From: Diorhabda sublineata
Lineage: Eukaryota > Arthropoda > Insecta > Coleoptera > Chrysomelidae
Reading direction: 5' to 3'
Assembly (NCBI RefSeq): GCF_026230105.1
Contig: NC_079474.1
Coordinates: 42,856,294-42,920,293, forward strand
DNA: 64,000 nucleotides
In this document: positions 57,692 to 64,000 of the stretch, piece by piece
Layout: every line of letters starts with the position of its first letter
Position numbering within the stretch: the stretch's first letter is position 1
Made by a program: the position numbers and the translations under genes
Notes under the pieces: generated by a model
Database searches by the model: none
What the model was told of the DNA's origin: nothing
The model's input: the letters and a program-made list of their open reading frames with translations, nothing else

Positions 57692-58420
57692 TTAATCATC
57701 TTCTTCCTCTTCATCGTCGTCTTCCGGCTGCTGGTGAATTTCAAACTGGTCTTCATTATCGTCTTTAACGACATTTGTCTCAAGTTCTACCATGATTTCG
57801 GGTTCAAAGGTTCCATCTTCGTTAACGTCGCTCTCATATGGTAGAGCATTGAGACAAACTTCCCCATTACATCGGCAACAAGCTAAAGAGCATTGCAAAC
57901 ATGCTTTCCTACTTTTGCAGTTGCAGAAAATTGTATTTAGCAAATCTTCTGAAGCAGGTGGTAAAATTGTCATGATTGGCTCCAGAAAATCGTTTCGCAT
58001 TGCCCAACCCCATACATGGAGTTCCAAATCATGCCCTACCCAAGTTTGAACTTGATAATATACAGGTTTGAAATGTTGATGAGCAGCTGCACTTGTTGGT
58101 GGAATATTTGAAAGCTGCACAGGTTTATTGAGTTTTGTAGATTTGACGTAATGCATATAACTAAGATGATCGAGACTTTTCACAGATTTCGGAGCATTAT
58201 AGACTGCTAATAAGGTTTGAGTTTCACTCTCTAATAATCTCTGGGCCGAACAATTTTCTTCCTCAAATGCTGCAGCTAGTTCATCCAAATTTGTCAGTTT
58301 CTCAAAAACTTTTAAAAATGATTTTTTTCCCTTTTTAAAAAGCGCAGAAGTTGTGTCACAGCCACTTAATGCGTGCAGAAATAAAATATGTGTTTTGGAA
58401 TGAGGATAAATATCAAAACT
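57692..58420 (-). pseudogene. GCD-motif (FEN/XPG-like) protein with Cys-rich region, N-truncated
   Basis: The frame is open for 242 residues up to an in-frame TAA at 58421. It begins inside conserved sequence (no Met) with FLHALSGCDTTSALF at residues 14-28, then KKGKKSFLKVFEK, a long middle part with IPPTSAAAHQHF and VQTWVGHDLELHVWGW, a Cys-rich segment at 166-189 (CNCKSRKACLQCSLACCRC) and a strongly acidic tail. Proteins with HALxGCDTTS, LPPTSAAA and a CXC-like tail recur across insect genomes. GCDxxxxxxGKG resembles the last metal-binding Asp and the following helix-turn-helix of FEN1/XPG nucleases. Academ transposons are known to carry an XPG-like nuclease, so I infer that origin. The CXC region is shorter than in relatives and the N-terminal nuclease half is gone. 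Confidence 0.6.
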
Positions 58421-58554
58421 TTAAGTCGAGTAGGTATATTTCCGTTTTTATATTTCCTTTCCCAACTTTTTCAAAGAAAATTTCTTGTTCGTAAGACAGT
58501 TACGCCCAATTAAAATGCAAAAAGTAAATCAATATCTTACTATCTATTATAACT

Positions 58555-58872
58555 GCACCGGTTGACCTGAAGTGATCCTGTGACCGCGCGGTCTCCGCCC
58601 TCTATCTCGAGAACGGTTCACCATATAAAAAATTTTTTGAAACAAAATTTGTAGAGAATTTTGTATTCTACAATATTGATAATAAATACAAATAGCAAAA
58701 AACCCATAATAAATGAGATATTTATAAAAAAAGAGCAAATAGCCGATTTTTGTGAACTTTGACCTTGAAATTTAATAGTTGCGTACACCCTACCATATGT
58801 AGGTTTTGAGACAACTTTTAGGGTGTCAATATACAATTATTTACAGACATACAGCTGGGTATCTCGAATTCC
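58555..58872 (-). repeat. Right terminal inverted repeat
   Basis: Partner of 57013-57332 (inverted). Ends at ctcgaattccgag (58863-58875). Confidence 0.85.
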
Positions 58873-58879
58873 GAGATTC

Positions 58880-59125
58880 TTACCTAATTTAAGCTTAAAT
58901 GTTTATCAAAATAATGGTACAGTACAGATAATTGAAGATAATGTTTGACGTGGAATAGAACAATAGCCATTCTTTTAATTTTCATCAAAAAGCTTGGTAT
59001 AATAGCAACGAAGAGCTACTAAAACCAGCTAGTCTTAGCTCTAATTCCTAAGTCGTCGCCATTCAAATAATGGTGGCCTTATATTCAGCTTCAACAAAAT
59101 TGTTAGTTACGACGTGGGTATTGTT
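58880..59125. other. Intergenic, nothing recognised
   Basis: No motif. It lies between the long-TIR element and a mariner relic. Confidence 0.4.
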
Positions 59126-59129
59126 TTTA

Positions 59130-59765
59130 GAAACTTTAGGATACAGGGCTGCTGATATTTATCGTAAGATGAAAGCAGTGTACGCTGAACACAGTACGAG
59201 TAGAGATGCTGTTGGATAATAGTGCGTGAAATTTGCCGAACATTTTGTCGCTAGTACAAAGTTTGACTGAGTTCACAAAATGATCTTAAGGTCTTCCTTG
59301 GATAAAATAGTGATTACCGAGCTGATATTTGTGGCCATTGTGCCACAAAATAAAGTGAATATAGTCAACATTAGTTTTTCCAACACGGTATAACAATAAG
59401 GAAACAGTTTATTAGAGACTTCTACTACTGGAAATAGGGCTGTACGGAAATCCGAAGACTAAATAACAGTTATAGGTTATGGATTCACACGCAATCAAGT
59501 AACAAAATAGAGTTAGAGATCGCTAATAAGGAAAGAATGAAGAAGACGCGATTCTTGTACCAAATAGTACCAATTTGACACAAAATTCCTTCCTAAAGTT
59601 CTTTCTGAACCCATCTTACAGACGTAATCTAAAACCCAGTGATTATCACCTGTTTAGAATAATGAAAGGTCATCAAAGTTTCGATTCGAATAAATATTTC
59701 TTTACAGAGGGTATAAGAAATCTGGTTTGTTATGGCAAATTCTTCAACCTTCATGATTAGTTTGT
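59130..59765 (+). pseudogene. mariner transposase relic, N- and C-terminal ends with eroded middle
   Basis: On the + strand, 59156-59276 reads AADIYRKMKAVYAEHSTSRD and, after two stops, CVKFAEHFVASTKFD. This matches the HTH region of mariner transposases (IYRxMKAVYGExxxSRxTVxxWCxxF). 59620-59760 reads NLKPSDYHLFRIMKGHQSFD and FFTEGIRNLVCYGKFF, the APSDYHLFRSMxxxL...FFxxGIxKLxxRW end. The third Asp (PSDYHL) survives. The central part is unreadable. Both ends are in the same orientation, so this is one decayed copy. Confidence 0.7.
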
Positions 59766-59769
59766 AGAA

Positions 59770-60315
59770 AAATGAGTATGATTGTAAAAATGTATTGTTA
59801 ATAACAAGATAAAATACGAACAATACTTTGTATTTGTACAAATTCGGATATTATTTGTGAAAGAGTCGTTAGTGTAAAATCTTGCGTAACTCTAAAACTA
59901 GTCATACGATTAACACCCAGTATATAATTAATTCAAATAATACCGTACCCATTAACTCGTCCCATAAAGCCGATAACAATGAAAAATATACTATCCAATT
60001 ACACGCGAAAAGTCTGAGCAAATAAATTAGTTCTCGTAAAAAATGCGTTAGCTTTGTCTAACCATTTAACGGATCATTGATAATTGTTTGAGAATTGGAG
60101 TCATAAATTATAGGTTCTAATTATACTATTGCATTTATTATAAAGAACTTGCTAAAAATTCACAATTGAATCTACGCGTAATATAACATAAACATTTTAG
60201 AGAAATGTTTTATTGTTAACAACAATAATGAATATAACAATGTTTATATTCAAGAATGGTTTCAAATATTCTAAAATTGGTACAAAGTGAGATGACAAGC
60301 AACTCTGTATGTTCA
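59770..60315. other. Intergenic, no gene seen
   Basis: AT-rich. Nothing recognised. Confidence 0.4.
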
Positions 60316-60317
60316 AT

Positions 60318-60800
60318 ATATAGAGTGTCCCGCGTAAGAATCGACACAGAGCATAGGAGAGCTCAAAATATAACCTAACCTCAAAATTTTTAAATATATT
60401 TTTCAAATGAGTGCAAAATTCTTATTTAAGGAACTAGGGGATATATCGTTGGTGTTAGATTTTTGTGAAGGTCATCCAAAGGGAGTGATCACATTTATTG
60501 AAGTCCGGTGAGCAGGGTGGCCAATCTTGAGGAAAATTATTCCGATGCACTTCTTTGGATACTGACGGTTTAAAAAGTTTGTTGCATTTAAACTTGAATG
60601 AGGTGGTATTTCACCATCTAAACAAATTGTCAAACAAATCCGGAAGAGTATTTTGAAGATATAGATAAGAAACGCCAGTTAGTTGATCTGGGAAAATAAC
60701 TGGTCCAACCAAATAATGATCGATAATGCCGACACAAACATTGATCCTAAACTCACGTTAAGAATGTCGAGGAGGGTTTTCATATGAATACTTTTGATAG
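60318..60800 (-). pseudogene. IS630-like transposase relic with one terminal sequence
   Basis: On the minus strand, 60430-60770 reads INVCVGIIDHYLVGPVIFPD, LTGVSYLYLQNTLPDL and NFPQDWPPCSPDFNKCDHSL followed by W. This matches the family order WxGIxGxHLIGPYFF, LTGxxYLxFLxxxLPxLL, and AWPPRSPDLTPLDFFLWG. The Asp of SPDF is kept, and the intervening QHDGAPPH segment is deleted or unreadable. The phrase tagagtgtcccgcgtaagaa at 60321 is a plausible transposon end. Same broad family as 8125-8630 and 16004-16235. Confidence 0.7.
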
Positions 60801-61004
60801 TTATAGTTTATATTATAAATTGGACGGCATTATACGCCGTTATTTAGACAGATGTACTTAATTGTAGTCCTACTTGAATTTGGAAAAAATAATTATTATA
60901 CCTCCATTAACGTTAGGCGAGTAAAATGTACCTGCCTGTAAGGGAGTTTGGTTTAAACAGGGTACCAGAGTTGAACCGAGCTCTTTTTGTACCCCATTCG
61001 TCTA

Positions 61005-61255
61005 TTAGAACCTCACTAGTCTTTTATCTAATTCAAATAATCTTGTCGCCATCGAACTATCCTTGTCGATTCGGTCATTGCCATCCGTGTATTCAGACTT
61101 TTTGTGTTTAAAACCACATGTTGACAAAACTTGACGCAATGTTTCTAGACTGGTATAATTGTATTCTGGATAATCTGCTACCTTTTGCTGTATTACTTCT
61201 AAACATGCGGCAACCCTGTTAAACCAAAGAACTTTTCGAACCACTGTGTTGTTTA
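61005..61255 (-). pseudogene. Possible transposase HTH-region fragment
   Basis: The minus-strand frame reads YPEYNYTSLETLRQVLSTCG followed by FKHKK. This is like the HTH-to-linker segment of some insect IS630/pogo-like transposases, in which TLRxxLxxxGFxxKK is followed by a basic stretch. The following sequence does not continue the match, and the true reading start is unknown. Confidence 0.35.
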
Positions 61256-61259
61256 TGTA

Positions 61260-61915
61260 GCATCAAAAATGGAACTGAAAAACTATAGGAAATATCTAAA
61301 ATAATAACTTCATTCGAAAAATACTTTTTTTTACCAGAGAAAAATGAACTAAAATTAAAGGTTATATTTCGAAATCAAAAAAGACCACCATGGGAAACAA
61401 TTCAATTAGAGGTAATTACAGTCGGCAGGTGGCCCTTAAGTTCCAAAACACACCATTCAACTCAAGATCCACCATCTACTTGTGTTTTCTATTATTTTCA
61501 TTATAAGTATAGTAATTTTGAGCCCATACGAAATTAACTCATCAGTAAATTTGTGGACCACACAACGATCCACATAAAATTCAAAATATATTTTCAGTAA
61601 GTTGGCAAAAAGGCAGGGACGTACGTAAAAATAGGAACAGATAAGATATAAAATATTGATTTACAAAATAATAAGCTTAACAATCAATTTGTAAATTTGA
61701 CTCCTAGATGAATACTAAAAATAAATAAAAGTCCAAATTCCCCTAGATTACTAACTCTATACATAGAAATTCAAATTGACAATACTAAGATTGCAGACAT
61801 TTTTGAACAAATAAAAATTTTCGATCAGTGTAGGCAAGCATTCTTACCAATTAAAATAAATATTTTGTCATTTAGAAAGAAGCAGCAGAATTAGTTTTTA
61901 TCTATGAAAAACAAG
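61260..61915. other. Intergenic, possibly the eroded 5' side of the next LINE
   Basis: AT-rich. 61650-61900 may be coding-derived on the + strand but has too many stops to read. Confidence 0.35.
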
Positions 61916-61919
61916 ATTA

Positions 61920-62345
61920 AATCATACCAACAAATTATAGAACCATATTTTTAATATCACACTCAGAGGTATTGGAAAAAACTTATATAGAGCAAATGTA
62001 TGATCAAATTCGGATTCAGAGAATAGAAAACTACTGATTGGATTTAATTAAGAAAGTACATAACTAACTATAAACAGAAAACCCATGTTTTTCCATTTTT
62101 ATAGATCATAGTAAAGCTTTTAACACAGTCGATCATTCTCTCTTGTTTAAAACCTGGAAATAAATAGATAGATAGGGGTAATTTTATACGATGTTTTAGA
62201 GTTACCTTACTAATAGGAAACAAGTTATGAAGGAGGAAAGAAATATAGTAATATGAAAATCATAAAATGTGGAGCTCCACAAGGTACAATACTGGGACCA
62301 TTAATATTTAATCCACTTTTACTAGTGAATTACTCAGTCAATATA
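61920..62345 (+). pseudogene. Jockey/CR1-like LINE reverse-transcriptase fragment
   Basis: The + strand frames read IIPTNYRTIFLISHSEVLEK (61921-61980), FIDHSKAFNTVDHSLL (62098-62145), SYLTNRKQV and KCGAPQGTILGPLIFNPLL (62267-62323). They match NYRPISLLPxFSKxLEK, FLDFSKAFDTVDHxxL, SYLSNRKQ and xCGVPQGSxLGPLLFxIY. The first catalytic Asp (FIDHSKAF) is present. The reading stops before the YADD box. Frameshifts and stops are frequent. Confidence 0.75.
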
Positions 62346-62349
62346 CAGT

Positions 62350-63055
62350 TTGAACATAGGCTTTTACGAGGGTTGCTTCTCAAGTTTTGAGATATGGCAA
62401 CACTGATATGAATATGTCAAACATTCATCTTAGAATATCTGTTGAAACTCGGAATGATCCCTTCAATAGTGTCATTGCTTGTCATAGCCCCACTATAAAT
62501 AATAGTGCTCATCCCACAAAAGGATTATTGTCCTAGCAGGTTCCCTTTTTTGATAGTTCAATCTCATCTCTTTCTATTCCAGTACCCACAACAAGTTAAC
62601 TATTTTATTCCCGCACATTCTTAAATTGAATCATTTTCAAATCATATCGGAACCGATTCAAGAAGATCTCAGCGCTTTATTGGCTGCTTAGATATCCAAT
62701 ATAAATATTGTCTTGAATATTTATATTAAACTGGACGGATCTCTCACCAATTCCCGCTTGGAATGTCTTGATGGTATTTCCCAATGTTTCAGAGTGTTTG
62801 TTTCAAGATCTGACATCCCTATCCCAGTTTCTTTTCGTTTTCCAAGACACGTACCTAAAATTTAATTTTATTTCTAGTCGAAAACTTTCTAATTAAACTG
62901 TAATAGGACTTTTACAGGAAATTGTTTCATTGGCTCAAGAATTGTGCCTACTAATCTTGAAATATTGGTTTGAATGAAAAGTTATTGGAAAAAAATAATA
63001 AACTAAATTCCAATTACTTATAATTTATCATAATAACTTAAAAATTTCACAATCC
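62350..63055. other. Intergenic, with a mariner-type end
   Basis: ttacgagggttgcttctcaa with agttttgagatatgg (62367-62400) has the ACGAGGGTTG look of mariner terminal repeats and cuts off the LINE. No transposase follows on either strand, so it may be a short non-autonomous copy or a remnant. Confidence 0.4.
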
Positions 63056-63058
63056 CAT

Positions 63059-63290
63059 TCACAAATTGTCTAAAATCCATTTTAAATATGCTCTAACATT
63101 TGTATAAATTGCTGGCGCTTCCCCACATTTAGAAGATCCGAAGGAAACAACTCCTAAAGAATGAAAACGATATTCGTTATCTACTTTAATTTCTTGCATG
63201 ACCGGACCTCCACTATCTCCTTCGCATGTGTCTTTTCCATCAGGTGAGCCAATGCAAAGTTGATCATTGGCTACAAAAGTAGATCTATAT
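63059..63290 (-). CDS. Trypsin-like (CLIP-type) serine protease, last exon
   Basis: The exon is 77 codons and a partial codon, ending in TGA (63059-63061). The acceptor is TTTTAG just above 63290 on the minus strand, so the Met suggested by a longer frame at 63307 is intronic. It encodes the end of a chymotrypsin-fold domain: QLCIGSPDGKDTCEGDSGGP with the nucleophile Ser195 in GDSGGP and Asp189 six residues before it (trypsin-like S1 pocket), then the VVSFGS segment (214-216 region, Phe215 in place of Trp), KCGEAPAIY and a final YTNVRAYLKWI helix. The position usually occupied by Gly226 is Ala (PAIY instead of PGVY), which would narrow the pocket. Secreted proteases of this kind act in immune or developmental cascades. 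Upstream exons with His57 and Asp102 were not found in the remaining 700 bases. Confidence 0.85.
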
Positions 63291-64000
63291 CTAAAAATGA
63301 TTATCAAAAATCAGTGCTGTTATATACTGACAAACACATTTGATTCAAGAAATAAATTTATTAGTTCCGTTTACGAATTTGACTGTAAAGAAATATGACC
63401 ATTGATGATTCTGTAAAACACAATCGTGATACGATGTGTAAAAAAAACTACGTTGAAGAATAAAAAACCTTTGATGTTTTCGAAAAATCATAGATCCATT
63501 ATTTTTCAATGATTCAAAATTGTCTGCTAAAAAAACCTCACAATATTTACATAAATATTATTTTGATTTAAGTTATTTGCAGTCATTTTATTATAAACAG
63601 TTTACTTCTTTATTTGAACGCGCTATATGGAAGAACTATTTATGTTGAAAACTCCATTCATTTATAGGTTCGCCACGTTCAATAATAGTGGAGCATCAAT
63701 GGCAAATGTTGAGTAAATTTAATGTACCAGATGACTTTCTCCTAAGAAGATCTGAAAAACTCTTTTCTATTGTAAAAAAAAAATGAACTGTTAAGGTGTT
63801 ATTAAAAATATGGTTTCAATGCTAATTGAAACGTTATTCATCACATGTATTTCATTTTAAAGAAAATCGCCTCTATATATTTGTATTTCAATAAATAACT
63901 CAGAAGAAAGAATCTTTTTTGTTACTGTACACCAACAGCAGAGGTTAGGAAAGTTTCCAGAACCGAATGAAATGTTTTTAATAAAAGAGTAGTAGTTGAA
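63291..64000. other. Intron of the serine protease gene, inferred
   Basis: It should belong to the intron upstream of the last protease exon. No further protease exon (for example one with TAAHC) is seen on the minus strand. Confidence 0.5.

Larger units (their letters stand above)
57013..58872. mobile_element. DNA transposon with about 320-bp terminal inverted repeats (Academ-like?)
   Basis: 57013-57332 and 58555-58872 are inverted copies of each other, differing at roughly one base in ten by eye. The outer ends are ctcggaattcgagataccca. The inner ends are ggtcacaggatcacttcagg followed by tcaa-cggtgc. Short frames in the two repeats translate to nearly the same peptide, but the repeats are probably non-coding. 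Between them lies the protein remnant at 57692-58420. Sequence just outside (gtaag on both sides) is weakly similar, and no clear target duplication was found. The long intact TIRs around a C-terminal fragment suggest an internally deleted, non-autonomous copy. Confidence 0.75.

Noticed and set aside
58286..58288. Start codon of the 198-residue version of the long-TIR element protein
   Set aside because: The codon is TTG within conserved sequence. The frame is open upstream to 58420 and matches the family there.
63291..63307. Apparent N-terminal Met of the protease frame
   Set aside because: It lies beyond a TTTTAG splice acceptor. The frame is an internal or last exon, not a complete small protein.

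Overview
The window looks like AT-rich, intron-rich nuclear DNA from an insect, most likely a beetle. The beetle call is inferred from the Hairy protein sequence and the mix of transposon families; it is not proven. Only two host genes can be supported. One is a complete hairy-type bHLH-Orange repressor gene on the + strand, with coding exons at 32618-32746, 40898-40993 and 47521-48153 (285 residues, ending in WRPW). The other is the last exon of a chymotrypsin-fold (CLIP-type) serine protease on the - strand (63059-63290), whose remaining exons lie to the right of it or beyond the window.

Nearly everything else that can be recognised is decayed transposable element. From left to right: a mariner relic and an IS630-like transposase relic (7.6-8.6 kb); two nested LINE relics (11.5-13.5 kb); Tc1 and IS630-like fragments (15.4-16.2 kb); a small double-inverted-repeat element (17.1 kb); a PIF/Harbinger deletion derivative with intact ends and a TAA target duplication (18.47-19.02 kb); a Ty3/gypsy integrase end with its LTR (20.3-21.3 kb); LINE fragments, one of them with an R2-like endonuclease tail (23.8-28.8 kb); a MITE (27.1 kb); and a second Harbinger-like coding relic (30.1-30.5 kb).

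The hairy introns (8.15 and 6.53 kb, both phase 0) also hold LINE pieces and degenerate repeats. To the right of hairy lie a satellite block whose units switch orientation (49.4-50.1 kb), a pogo-like transposase tail with a nearby hairpin (51.6-52.4 kb), an LTR-like segment (54 kb), an RNase H relic split by an (AT)n tract (55.7-56.2 kb), a 1.86-kb element with about 320-bp terminal inverted repeats around a protein with a GCD/FEN-like motif and a Cys-rich tail (57.0-58.9 kb), mariner and IS630-like relics (59.1-61.2 kb) and a Jockey/CR1-like reverse-transcriptase fragment (61.9-62.3 kb).

I found no convincing new host system. The most unusual object is the long-TIR element at 57.0-58.9 kb. 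Its protein may be the XPG-like nuclease part of an Academ-type transposon, but that assignment is inference. Several candidate reading frames in the window open only at TTG or GTG codons, so their apparent starting Met is not real.
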